Below, one piece after another: positions 8,296 through 15,091 of a DNA stretch of 17,015 nucleotides (position 1 is its first letter; every line of letters begins with the position of its first letter). The stretch is taken from the NCBI GenBank assembly GCA_022710245.1, contig JAKLHH010000033.1, forward strand, positions 1 through 17,015. The letters are read 5' to 3'. The notes under the pieces were generated by a model that was given only the letters and a program-made list of their open reading frames with translations, was not told the origin of the DNA and searched no databases. The position numbers and the translations under genes are program-made. Source of the DNA: Myxococcota bacterium (GTDB lineage Bacteria; Myxococcota; Polyangia; GCA-2747355; JAKLHH01).

Positions 8296-9816
8296 ATGCG
8301 CTCGGTCCTCCTCCTCACCGCCGCGGCGCTCCTCGGTGCCTGCGCCGGTCGTGAGCTCGTCCTCGAGATCTACCACCCCGCGACCGCGACCTTCGGGACC
8401 GGGTTCGGACCGAGCTTCACCGTCCAGGTCCTCGACGCGAGCACGAAGCAGGTGGTGGCGACGACCTCGGTGCCCTCGAGCGGGTCGAGCGCCAAGCAGG
8501 CGCTCTTCGACGAGCTCGCGCTGAGCGCCGGCGCACGCTACACGGTCCTGCTCAGCAGCGCCCCCGGGGCGTTCTGCCCTCCGGGCGGCAAGGTGGTGGG
8601 CGCGAGCCCGCCCTTCGTCTACAGCAAGGACCTCAAGCAGGTCGCGGTCTACGTCGACTGCGCGGACACCTCGAACACGGTGGGCTCCCTGCTGGCGGCG
8701 CGCTCGAACCTGGCCGCCGCGCTCCTCCCCGATCCGGCCCCGCACGGGCGGGTGGTCGTGGCCGGCGGCGTCAACCTCAGCGGCTGGCTCAGCCCCGGCA
8801 CCGTGCTGACGGGGACACCCTATGACACCGTCGAGGTCTTCGACCCTGTGACCAGCGTCGCGACGACGCTCGTGGCCAAGCTCTCGCGCGCCCGGAGCAG
8901 CCTGGAGGGCGCGGTCCTGCCCGACGGCTCGCTCCTCCTCACCGGCGGCCTGACCAAGGACGGCCTGAAGGCGCCTGTCGCGAGCAGCACCGTCGATCGC
9001 CTGCAGGGAGAACAGCTCAGCGCGCTGCCTGCGCTCGGAGCGCCACGGGCCGAGCACGCCGCGATCCCGCTCGCTGGCGGGCGCGTGCTCATCGCGGGCG
9101 GCAGCGGCGCGAGCGGCCTCGCCTCCGACACCGCCGAGCTCTACGACCTGAAGGGCACCACGCCGATCAAGGGAGTGATGAGCGCCCCGCGGTTCCGGCC
9201 CGCGGCGGGGCTCCTCGACGACGGCAAGAGCGTCTACCTGGCAGGCGGCGGCTGGACCACCGCGCCGGAGCCCTCCGACCTCTTCTGCCTCGAGGGGAGC
9301 TGCCGCGGCACGTGCGAGGGGCCTTGCTTCAGCAGCTTGCCCGGGTTCGCCGCCGGGCGCGCGCGCGCGGCGACTGCCGGGACGGTCGTCACCTGCGAGG
9401 ACGGCAAGCGCTCCGCCCTCTACCTGAGCGGCGGTCACCGTCGAGACAGCGCCGTCGACACCTACTTCGACGAGATCTATTGCGTCGACTCGGACCGGCC
9501 GGACGCGCCGCGGCTGCTCGGGCACCTGCGCCACGAGCGCGCCCTCCACAGCGCCTCGCTGGTGCGCGGTCCAGGCGGCCAGCAGCGGCTCTTCGTCGCT
9601 GGCGGGCTCGACGCCGGCGGCGGGCTCGCCTCGGCGGAGCTGGTCCCGGCGAGCTGCCCCTGCCGGACCGCGATCGGCGCCGGCGACATCGTCGAGGTCC
9701 CGCTGAAGGACAAGCGGGCGGGCCACTCCGCGGTGGGCCTCGCGGACGGCGGCGTCCTCCTGATCGGCGGCACGCCCGGCGCGGCGCGGGTCGAGCGGTT
9801 CACGCCGGGGCTCTGA
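8296..9816 (+). CDS. Kelch-repeat lipoprotein
   Basis: 506-residue exported lipoprotein. The N-terminus is a short lipoprotein signal with lipobox LGAC (C16). Residues about 20-130 form a beta-rich, cysteine-containing N-terminal domain. After that come repeated kelch-like blades of the form AxLLPDGxVLVAGG: VVVAGG, SLLLTGG, RVLIAGG, SVYLAGG, LYLSGG, LFVAGG and VLLIGG can each be seen, giving about six or seven blades and probably a complete beta-propeller. A cysteine cluster CLEGSCRGTCEGPC lies in one inter-blade loop. Such proteins are numerous in Myxococcota; galactose-oxidase-type catalytic residues were not identified, so a binding or structural role is more likely than catalysis. It converges on the cyclase gene with only 15 bp between the stops. 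Confidence 0.88.
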   Translation: MRSVLLLTAAALLGACAGRELVLEIYHPATATFGTGFGPSFTVQVLDASTKQVVATTSVPSSGSSAKQALFDELALSAGARYTVLLSSAPGAFCPPGGKVVGASPPFVYSKDLKQVAVYVDCADTSNTVGSLLAARSNLAAALLPDPAPHGRVVVAGGVNLSGWLSPGTVLTGTPYDTVEVFDPVTSVATTLVAKLSRARSSLEGAVLPDGSLLLTGGLTKDGLKAPVASSTVDRLQGEQLSALPALGAPRAEHAAIPLAGGRVLIAGGSGASGLASDTAELYDLKGTTPIKGVMSAPRFRPAAGLLDDGKSVYLAGGGWTTAPEPSDLFCLEGSCRGTCEGPCFSSLPGFAAGRARAATAGTVVTCEDGKRSALYLSGGHRRDSAVDTYFDEIYCVDSDRPDAPRLLGHLRHERALHSASLVRGPGGQQRLFVAGGLDAGGGLASAELVPASCPCRTAIGAGDIVEVPLKDKRAGHSAVGLADGGVLLIGGTPGAARVERFTPGL

Positions 9817-9820
9817 GACC

Positions 9821-9836
9821 GGTAGGCCCTGCTACC
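9821..9836. terminator. Short hairpin between convergent kelch and cyclase genes
   Basis: GGTAG (9821-9825) and CTACC (9832-9836) form a 5-bp stem with a 6-nt loop. The right arm overlaps the cyclase stop codon. It could act in both directions, but the stem is short and there is no U-tract. Confidence 0.25.
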
Positions 9837-11802
9837 CCTTGCTGGCCCGGTACGTCGCGAGCTCGCGGCTGCCCTGCGCGAGCGCCGCCTCGACGCTGGT
9901 GACCCAGTGCCGCGCGGCGGGATCCCCGCCGGGACGCTCGGCGTCGGCGCGCTGGAAGAGCGCCCGCGCCTCCTCCAGCGCGCCCGCCTCCGCGCGCTCG
10001 CGGGCGCGGTGGAAGGTCTCGAGCAGCGCGCGCGTCTCCGCGCTGACGCGCAGCGGCTCGTAGACCGGCAGCTGGCCCTCGATCCCCTTCACCTCGATCC
10101 CGCCCCAGCGCCGGAAGGCGAGCGCCTCGTCCTCGCCGCACAGCTCGAAGGTCGCCTGGTCGACGAGCACCCGGCAGCCACACTGGTGGGAGGCTGGCTC
10201 GAGGCGCGCGGCGCGGTTGACGGTGGGGCCGAGGATGGTGAAGCCGACCTGCTCGGTGGAGCCAAAGTTGCCGACGCAGACCGGCCCCGAGGCGACGCCG
10301 ATCTTCAGCTCGCGGAAGGCCTCGGGGTCACCCTGCCCCGCCACCCGCTCGGAGATGCGGAGCATGCAGAGCACGGCCGCCCGCGCCACCTGGCGCTGGT
10401 ACTCGCGCTCGGCGGCCTCGTGGCGCGCGTGCAGGTCCGGGGAGGCCGCGAGGAGCTCGCGCTGCCGCTCCTCCTCGGCGCGGAGCCGCGCGCGGGCCTC
10501 CTCCAGCGCCCCGCGGAGCTCGTCCGCGTTGCCCCGCCGCCCCTGCAGCTCGCGCTCGTTCTCGCTCTCGAGGCGAGCGAGCTCCCGGGCGAGCGTGTTG
10601 ACGTCGTTCGCGGCCGCCTCGAGGGCGTCGAAGAGCAGCACCTCGCGGAGCTCGGCGATGGTGGCCCAGTGCCGTGAGAACTGCCCGCCGATCCACCCCA
10701 TCACCGCGTCGCCCATGAACTTGTCCACCACGCCGTGGAAGCCCACGACGATCTCCTCGCGCGCGATGTCCATCACCTGGCGCAGGCGGAGCGCGAGCCC
10801 CTCGAGGTCCCCCGCGTGCCGCTGCGTGGCGGCGGTGAAGCCGCGCACGTCGATGAAGAAGACGCTCATCCAGGGCTGGTAGTAGCGGTCGAGGATCTCG
10901 GGCCGGTGGAAGAAGCTGTCGACGATCGGCGGCGAGAAGCACTGCTCGAGGATGGCCGCCTCCGCGCCGCGGCGCTGGTCGCGCGCCAGGCCGCGCCCCA
11001 TCGCGGCCATCGTCACCACGGTCAGCAGCAGGAAGACGACCAGCAGCCCCTGCACCCGATCGGAGCGCGCCAGCGCCGGCTCGGCGGCGAAGAGGAGCCG
11101 GTGGCGCTGGCCGCCCTCCTCGCGGTGGAGCACGAGGTGCGCGGTCAGCGGCTCGCGGAGCAGCGCCGCCGGAGGGAGCCGCCCGGGGAGCGCCTCGAGC
11201 TCGGCGCGCGTACGCGCCTGCTGGACGCGCGCCGCCAGGTCGGCGCGGAGCGTGCTCAGCTCCAGGTGCTCCACGTAGGAGGCGAGCCCGACGAAGCAGG
11301 CGAGCACGGTGGGGACGCCGAGCCGGAGCGCGCGATCGAAGGCGGGAGTCCGCTGCACGTGCGCGGGCACCACGCGGAGGAACTGGAGCCCGCGCGCGAC
11401 GCGCAGGGCGCGGGCGACGCGGGCGACGCGGGCGATCGAGGCGAGGCGCGCGGCGCGGCCCACCCGGGCCACGCGCGCGATCCGCACCGCGCTCATGAAG
11501 CGGAGGTGCGGCCCGACCAGCGCGAAGGCCTCGATCGCCGAGCCGATGACCGGCGTGGTGCTGATCAGGTCGATGACGAACCAGGGGCTCTTCAGGTAGG
11601 AGCGGCCGAGGACCGCGCACTTCGCGATCAGGTCGACGAGGAAGGTGAGGTCGATGGCGAAGCTCACCCAGAAGGCCGGGAGCCGCAGCGAGGCCGGCAC
11701 CAGGCGGAAGAGCTGCGCGAGATAGAGGAGGACCGCGAAGAGCGCGAGGAAGACGAGCGGCCGGTCGAGGGCCTGCAGCCGCTTCTCCAGGGGGCGAGGC
11801 AT
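9832..11802 (-). CDS. Class III nucleotide cyclase fused to a voltage-sensor-like membrane domain
   Basis: 656-residue membrane protein. Residues 15-143 look like the S1-S4 voltage-sensor module: S1 (15-35), S2 with acidic D51 and D57 (43-66), S3 with FVIDLIS (75-81), and an S4-like helix with arginines every third residue from R107 to R137. Two more helices (about 162-178 and 252-268) flank a 70-residue exported segment with no pore or selectivity-filter motif, so a channel is unlikely. The cyclase domain (313 to about 585) keeps the catalytic set: metal ligands D318 and D365, K361 and T522 for adenine recognition, and N529 and R533 for the transition state. cAMP is the expected product. A charged coiled coil (about 385-475) is inserted between the two halves of the catalytic core. 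The C-terminus has a short helical, TPR-like tail. The ATG at 11802 is chosen over one at 11868 because a -10-like box sits just upstream and the extra residues look non-coding. Confidence 0.9.
   Translation of the reverse strand: MPRPLEKRLQALDRPLVFLALFAVLLYLAQLFRLVPASLRLPAFWVSFAIDLTFLVDLIAKCAVLGRSYLKSPWFVIDLISTTPVIGSAIEAFALVGPHLRFMSAVRIARVARVGRAARLASIARVARVARALRVARGLQFLRVVPAHVQRTPAFDRALRLGVPTVLACFVGLASYVEHLELSTLRADLAARVQQARTRAELEALPGRLPPAALLREPLTAHLVLHREEGGQRHRLLFAAEPALARSDRVQGLLVVFLLLTVVTMAAMGRGLARDQRRGAEAAILEQCFSPPIVDSFFHRPEILDRYYQPWMSVFFIDVRGFTAATQRHAGDLEGLALRLRQVMDIAREEIVVGFHGVVDKFMGDAVMGWIGGQFSRHWATIAELREVLLFDALEAAANDVNTLARELARLESENERELQGRRGNADELRGALEEARARLRAEEERQRELLAASPDLHARHEAAEREYQRQVARAAVLCMLRISERVAGQGDPEAFRELKIGVASGPVCVGNFGSTEQVGFTILGPTVNRAARLEPASHQCGCRVLVDQATFELCGEDEALAFRRWGGIEVKGIEGQLPVYEPLRVSAETRALLETFHRARERAEAGALEEARALFQRADAERPGGDPAARHWVTSVEAALAQGSRELATYRASKG
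11374..11502 (-). other. S4-like arginine ladder encoded by 9-bp repeats
   Basis: This segment encodes residues 101-143 of the cyclase. Arginines occupy 101, 107, 110, 113, 116, 119, 125, 128, 131, 134, 137 and 143, all in the same three-residue phase; S104, S122 and Q140 are the only interruptions. The DNA at 11410-11436 is three tandem copies of GCGGGCGAC (last base changed in the third), so part of the ladder seems to have grown by repeat expansion. Confidence 0.8.
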
Positions 11803-11807
11803 GAGGC

Positions 11808-11813
11808 ATGATA
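11808..11813 (-). promoter_or_regulatory. -10-like element directly before the cyclase gene
   Basis: On the minus strand TATCAT ends 5 nt before the cyclase ATG at 11802. No Shine-Dalgarno is present and the -35 region is weak. A leaderless transcript is predicted, as for the kinase and kelch genes. Confidence 0.4.
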
Positions 11814-11960
11814 GCCGACCTTCGAGGGTGGACGGTACCCGGACGAGCGGACGGTTCTTGTGCGACACCCACGCACCGGCACCGTCTTCCAGGTGAGGGG
11901 AACAAGAGAAGCAGAGACGTTCGTCACGCAGCCCGGGCTGACCGGGCAGGAGAGAGTTTC

Positions 11961-12680
11961 ATGTTCACGCGCGCTTCTTGGCTGGCGATGGCTTTCGGTC
12001 TGGTGGCCCTGACCGGCTGCAGCAACCTCGACCCGAGCGACGAGAGCGACCCGGTGGCGGAGGATGGCAAGGAGGACTCGCTGTCCAAGGCGAAGATCTG
12101 CGGCGGCATCGCGGGCCTCACCTGCCCCGCCGGCCAGACCTGCGTCCTCGCCGGTGAGTATCCCGACGCCAGCGGCAAGTGCGTGAAGACCAGCCAGACG
12201 TGCGCGAACGTGAAGTGCGCCAAGGGCACGCACTGCGAGATGAAGGGCATCAACGGCGGCGCCGTCCCGGTCTGCCTGAAGGACACCGCAGCGACCTGCG
12301 CGGTGGTGCTCTGCGCCCCCGGCACGCACTGCGAGATGAAGGGCATCAACGGCGGCGCCATCCCGGTCTGCATCCAGGACCCGACCCAGACCTGCGCGAA
12401 CGTGAAGTGCGCCCAGGGCACGCACTGCGAGATGAAGGGCATCAACGGCGGCGCGGTCCCGGCCTGCATCAAGGACCAGCTCTGCGGCGGCATCGCCGGC
12501 CTGCAGTGCCCCGCCGGCCAGAAGTGCCACCTCGACGGCAGCTACCCCGACGCGAGCGACACCTGCGTCCCCGAGACCTTCTGCACCACCACCGCCGACT
12601 GCTCGAACCTGATTCACCCGATGTGCGTCGGTGCCTGGCAGTGCGCGGCGAACACCTGCTCTTACCACTGCGGGATCTAG
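11961..12680 (+). CDS. Cysteine-rich repeat lipoprotein
   Basis: 239-residue exported lipoprotein. Lipobox LTGC gives lipidated C20, followed by an acidic linker (about 21-45). The rest is built from two repeat types. Type A, starting CGGIAGL, is at 47-74 and 175-202 with four cysteines each. Type B, CxxxxCxxGTHCEMKGINGG ending in C, is at 81-105, 113-137 and 145-169, with a strict 32-residue period. A six-cysteine tail (208-237) closes the protein. Apart from C20 there are 26 cysteines, an even number that suits full disulfide pairing outside the cytoplasm. Type B recalls follistatin/EGF-like modules and type A recalls small cysteine-rich modules of Myxococcota proteins; neither match is certain. 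The ATG at 11961 follows GCAGGAGAGAG. The frame is open upstream to 11808, but that part lacks a signal and a ribosome binding site. Function unknown; a surface binding role is likely. Confidence 0.87.
   Translation: MFTRASWLAMAFGLVALTGCSNLDPSDESDPVAEDGKEDSLSKAKICGGIAGLTCPAGQTCVLAGEYPDASGKCVKTSQTCANVKCAKGTHCEMKGINGGAVPVCLKDTAATCAVVLCAPGTHCEMKGINGGAIPVCIQDPTQTCANVKCAQGTHCEMKGINGGAVPACIKDQLCGGIAGLQCPAGQKCHLDGSYPDASDTCVPETFCTTTADCSNLIHPMCVGAWQCAANTCSYHCGI
12198..12467 (+). repeat. Three in-frame 96-bp tandem repeats in the lipoprotein gene
   Basis: The type-B modules are encoded by tandem units with a 96-bp period. The core (12225-12275, 12321-12371, 12417-12467) is almost identical in all three copies at DNA level, including synonymous sites, which indicates recent duplication or gene conversion. 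Confidence 0.85.
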
Positions 12681-12944
12681 AGCAGCGCCTCGGCTCCGTC
12701 GGTCCTCGCCTCGTCCCCGCCTCGCCGCGCCTCGCCGCGCCTCGCTCTGCTCTCCCCTCCACACTTGCTCTCGCTCAGCACCTGCTCTCTCGATCACTCT
12801 CTCGATCACCACCTGCTCTCGCTCGACACCTGCTCTCGATCAGCGGCGTTACGCCCTTCGCTGAGCAACCATGCTCACGTCGCTGCGCCGCTGGCCGATC
12901 CGGGTGGAGCCGCCCTTTCGACTTCCGGAGGATCAGCTGCGGCC

Positions 12945-12965
12945 TCGACGGCCGGAAACCGTCGA
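12945..12965. promoter_or_regulatory. Inverted repeat upstream of the sigma-54 promoter
   Basis: TCGACGG and CCGTCGA are perfect 7-bp arms separated by 7 bp. The centre lies about 56 bp upstream of the predicted transcription start, within the range used by some activators. It may bind an enhancer-binding protein, or may be a hairpin ending upstream transcription. Confidence 0.4.
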
Positions 12966-12984
12966 CGTTCTCTCTCCAGGCTCG

Positions 12985-13000
12985 TGGCATCCCGCTTGCT
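12985..13000 (+). promoter_or_regulatory. Sigma-54 (-24/-12) promoter
   Basis: TGGCATCCCGCTTGCT fits the sigma-54 consensus TGGCAC-N5-TTGCW with one mismatch in the first block. GG (12986-12987) and GC (12998-12999) have the required 10-bp spacing. Predicted transcription start is near 13011, leaving a leader of about 120 nt before the gene at 13133. Confidence 0.65.
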
Positions 13001-13090
13001 CTAGGACCCTGGCGCAGGTCGCGAGGGGGCCGCGCGGTTGGGAGGCCGCGCGGACCGCGAACCCAAGTGGACCCGCACACCAACGACCCT

Positions 13091-13106
13091 GCAGGCCATG
13101 GCCTGC
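13091..13106. promoter_or_regulatory. 16-bp perfect palindrome in the leader of the secreted-protein gene
   Basis: GCAGGCCATGGCCTGC reads the same on both strands. It lies about 80 nt after the predicted transcription start and just before the ribosome binding site, so it could be an operator or an RNA hairpin controlling translation. Confidence 0.45.
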
Positions 13107-13132
13107 GGACCTGGAGAGGAGAGAGTGGAACT

Positions 13133-13567
13133 ATGAAGACCGCCATCACCGCCATCGCGCTTGTCCTGGGCATCGGGCTCGTCGCCACCTCGGCTCACGC
13201 ACAGACCATGGGCCCCATGGTCCCCTTCGGCGTCACCTCGCCGGTGACCCCGATCGCCGCCGCCTGGCAGGCCGCCAAGATCCCCGCGCACCTGACCACG
13301 CTCGCCATGGCGCGCCCCTACGTGACGCCCCTCGGCGGGATCGGCATCACCGGCCCGCTCCGCAACGTGCACCTCAGCCCGCTGCTCCAGCAGGCCACCG
13401 CGACCTCGCCGCAGGGCTTCTCCGTCGCGAACCGCGGCGGCACGGCCTACGCGAACCCGCGCGGCACCGGCTACGCCAGCCCCTTCGCCGGCACGGTGAA
13501 TGTGCCGAGCCCGCTGTCCGCGATGCTGCCGCCGCCGCTCCCCGGCCCCTTCTCCGTCGCGGAGTAG
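13133..13567 (+). CDS. Small secreted protein of unknown function
   Basis: 144-residue protein. A clear Sec signal peptide (MKTAITAIALVLGIGLVATS, then AHA before Q24) predicts cleavage after residue 23. The mature part is rich in Pro, Ala, Gly and Thr, has no cysteine, and contains a Gly/Tyr/Asn-rich stretch with a loose repeat, GGTAYANPRGTGYASPFAGT. It ends in a proline run near LPPPLPGPF. No family is recognised. The ribosome binding site GGAGAGGAGAGAG is strong and a very strong terminator follows, so the protein is probably made in quantity. A sigma-54 promoter and two dyads lie upstream, which suggests conditional expression under an enhancer-binding protein. It seems to be a monocistronic unit. 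Confidence 0.82.
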   Translation: MKTAITAIALVLGIGLVATSAHAQTMGPMVPFGVTSPVTPIAAAWQAAKIPAHLTTLAMARPYVTPLGGIGITGPLRNVHLSPLLQQATATSPQGFSVANRGGTAYANPRGTGYASPFAGTVNVPSPLSAMLPPPLPGPFSVAE

Positions 13568-13632
13568 CCTGACCCGCGCACGTCCTCCGACGGCGCCCTC
13601 GTCTAAACCGGCGCTCAGCGAGTGCCGACCCG

Positions 13633-13667
13633 CGCCCCGCCTCTGATGAGGCGGGGCGTTCTTTTTT
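13633..13667 (+). terminator. Strong intrinsic terminator
   Basis: A perfect 11-bp GC-rich stem (13633-13643 with 13648-13658) and a TGAT loop are followed by TTCTTTTTT. It sits 65 bp after the secreted-protein stop codon. This is by far the clearest rho-independent terminator in the window. Confidence 0.93.
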
Positions 13668-13732
13668 GGGGGGCGACAGACGCGGCAGGGCATCAGATCC
13701 TTCCGGGCTCGTCCCCGGGAAGAGCCACCTCC

Positions 13733-14025
13733 ACGGCTCGTATCTACAGCACCAACGGACAGGCGAGCGAGCCCTCGCCCATCGTGCCCACCACCTCGAC
13801 CTTCAGCCGCGACGGCTCGCTGCGCGTCGATGGCGGCATGCAGCTCGCGGCGCGCTATCACCACAGAGGGAGACGCTCCTCGTCACCGGGGTGGGGCCCG
13901 AGCAGCGCTACGAGATCCTCAAGCTCGACGCGCGAGAGCTCGACGCGCGAGAGCTCGAGGTCGTGGCCCGCATCGAGGCGGGCAGCGTGCGGATCGCCAA
14001 CACCACCGTCCTCGACCGTCCCTGA
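13733..14025 (+). pseudogene. Frameshifted, 5'-truncated gene remnant of unknown family
   Basis: Two frames must be joined to read a protein-like sequence. The first (from about 13733) gives ARIYSTNGQASEPSPIVP and, further on, SRDGSLRVDGGMQLAARYH. A shift of frame near 13860-13870 then gives ETLLVTGVGPEQRYEILKL and the end VRIANTTVLDRP at a stop at 14023-14025. Each half has sensible composition only in its own frame. No start codon or ribosome binding site precedes it, and the terminator lies directly upstream. The second half contains a 15-bp tandem duplication (13924-13938 and 13939-13953) encoding LDARE twice. Family not recognised. A sequencing error could also explain the frameshift, but not the missing start. 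Confidence 0.45.
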
Positions 14026-14050
14026 GCTCCTCACCGCTCCTGCGAGCCCG

Positions 14051-14107
14051 CTGACCACCGCTGACCACCGCGCTGTGTTGACGCGACGGCCCGCCCCCGC
14101 GTAGGTT
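14051..14107 (+). promoter_or_regulatory. Promoter of the ROK kinase gene with a tandem 10-bp repeat upstream
   Basis: TTGACG (14078-14083) and TAGGTT (14102-14107), 18 bp apart, make a good sigma-70-type promoter with a start near 14114. CTGACCACCG occurs twice in tandem at 14051-14070, one helical turn apart and just upstream of the -35 box, where an activator could bind. Confidence 0.6.
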
Positions 14108-14132
14108 GGGGAGACGTACGCGAGGAGCGCGC

Positions 14133-15089
14133 TTGTATCTCGGCATCGACATCGGCGGCACCAAGATCCTGGCCCTGGCGGTGGCGGCTGATGGGACCGT
14201 GCGCGGGCGCGCCAAGAAGAAGGTCAAGGACACCGACCCCGAGGCGGTGCTCGCGCGAGCGCGTCGCTGCGCCCGCGAGGCGCTCGCCGACGCGGGCGCC
14301 AGCCGGCGCCGCGTCAAGGCGATCGGGCTGGCGGTGCCCTCCGCGGTCCACGAGGGGACCGCGGTCCTGGCCCCGGCGCTCGGCTGGTCACAGGTCCCCG
14401 TCGTCGAGCTGGCGAGCCGCCTCTTCGACGCGCCGGTGCGGCTCGGCAACGACGTCAACCTCGGACTCGCCGCCGAGTACTGCTGCGGCGCCGCGCGCGG
14501 CGGCGACACGGTGACCGGCTTCTTCGTCGGCACCGGCGTCGGCGGCGCGGTGATCCACGGCGGCCGCCTGCTGCGCGGGCTCGGCGACCTCGCCGGCGAG
14601 CTCGGGCACATCGTGGTGGTGCCAGGCGGCCGTCGCTGCGGCTGCGGCAACGCGGGCTGCCTCGAGGCGTACGCCTCCAAGACCGCCTTCCTCGCGCGGC
14701 TCAAGGAGGCGATCTTCGGGGGCGGCCGCAGCTGCTCGCTGGAGGCCGACCTCACCCCGCGCACGAGCGTGCTGCTGAGCAGCCAGCTCTGCGTCGCGTA
14801 TCGCGCGGGCGACCCGCTCGTGCGGGAGATCGTCGATGACGGCGTCCGCCTGCTCGGCCTCGCCGCCGCCAACGTGATCAACATCCTCTCCCCCAGCCAC
14901 GTCGTCCTCGGCGGCGGCGTGGTGGGGGCCTTCGGCGCCTCGCTCGTCCGCGCTGTCCGGCGGACGGCGGCGCCGCACCTCTTCAGCGGACGCAGGCGCA
15001 TGCAGACCATCGTGCAGAGCGAGCTCGGGGACGACGCGGTCCCCCTCGGCGCGGCCCTCCTCGCGGGGGCCGGGGCTCCGCGGAGGTGA
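14133..15089 (+). CDS. ROK family sugar kinase (glucokinase-like)
   Basis: 318-residue cytoplasmic kinase of the ROK family, expected to phosphorylate glucose or a related hexose with ATP. Motifs: phosphate-binding DIGGTK (6-11), catalytic D107 in LGNDVN, FVGTGVGGAVI (131-141), and the ROK zinc site formed by H159 and C169, C171 and C176 in CGCGNAGCLEAY. The ATP-site motif VVLGGGVV is at 257-264. The start is taken as TTG 14133 because GAGGAG lies 5 nt upstream and the family begins immediately before the YLGIDIGGTK strand. Its own promoter lies at 14078-14107. The PEGA lipoprotein begins only 2 bp after its stop and is probably translated from the same mRNA. Specificity for glucose rather than another sugar (for example N-acetylmannosamine) cannot be decided here. 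Confidence 0.9.
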   Translation: MYLGIDIGGTKILALAVAADGTVRGRAKKKVKDTDPEAVLARARRCAREALADAGASRRRVKAIGLAVPSAVHEGTAVLAPALGWSQVPVVELASRLFDAPVRLGNDVNLGLAAEYCCGAARGGDTVTGFFVGTGVGGAVIHGGRLLRGLGDLAGELGHIVVVPGGRRCGCGNAGCLEAYASKTAFLARLKEAIFGGGRSCSLEADLTPRTSVLLSSQLCVAYRAGDPLVREIVDDGVRLLGLAAANVINILSPSHVVLGGGVVGAFGASLVRAVRRTAAPHLFSGRRRMQTIVQSELGDDAVPLGAALLAGAGAPRR

Positions 15090-15091
15090 CG

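Larger units (their letters stand above)
12681..13132. other. Non-coding interval with pyrimidine-rich repeats and regulatory signals
   Basis: No convincing gene is present in these 452 bp. The left part (about 12700-12845) is pyrimidine-rich on the plus strand and repetitive: CTCGCCGCGC twice in tandem (12721-12740), a 12-bp unit CTCTCTCGATCA twice (12785-12808), and ACCTGCTCTC-like units near 12780, 12811 and 12828. A possible hairpin, GGCG-TTA-CGCC with flanking TCAGC/GCTGA arms (12840-12864), follows. The right part carries the dyad, sigma-54 promoter and palindrome listed separately. Confidence 0.6.

Noticed and set aside
9832..11802. A potassium channel
   Set aside because: There is no TxGYG-like selectivity filter or pore helix between the last two membrane segments. 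The C-terminal cyclase points to a sensor enzyme.
12721..12840. A CRISPR-like array
   Set aside because: The repeats are too short and irregular, with no spacers of constant length and no cas genes.
12179..13567. A 462-codon frame running from inside the lipoprotein to the secreted protein
   Set aside because: Its first part is out of frame with the cysteine-rich gene and it crosses the repeat region. Only the part from 13133, with a signal peptide and ribosome binding site, is real.
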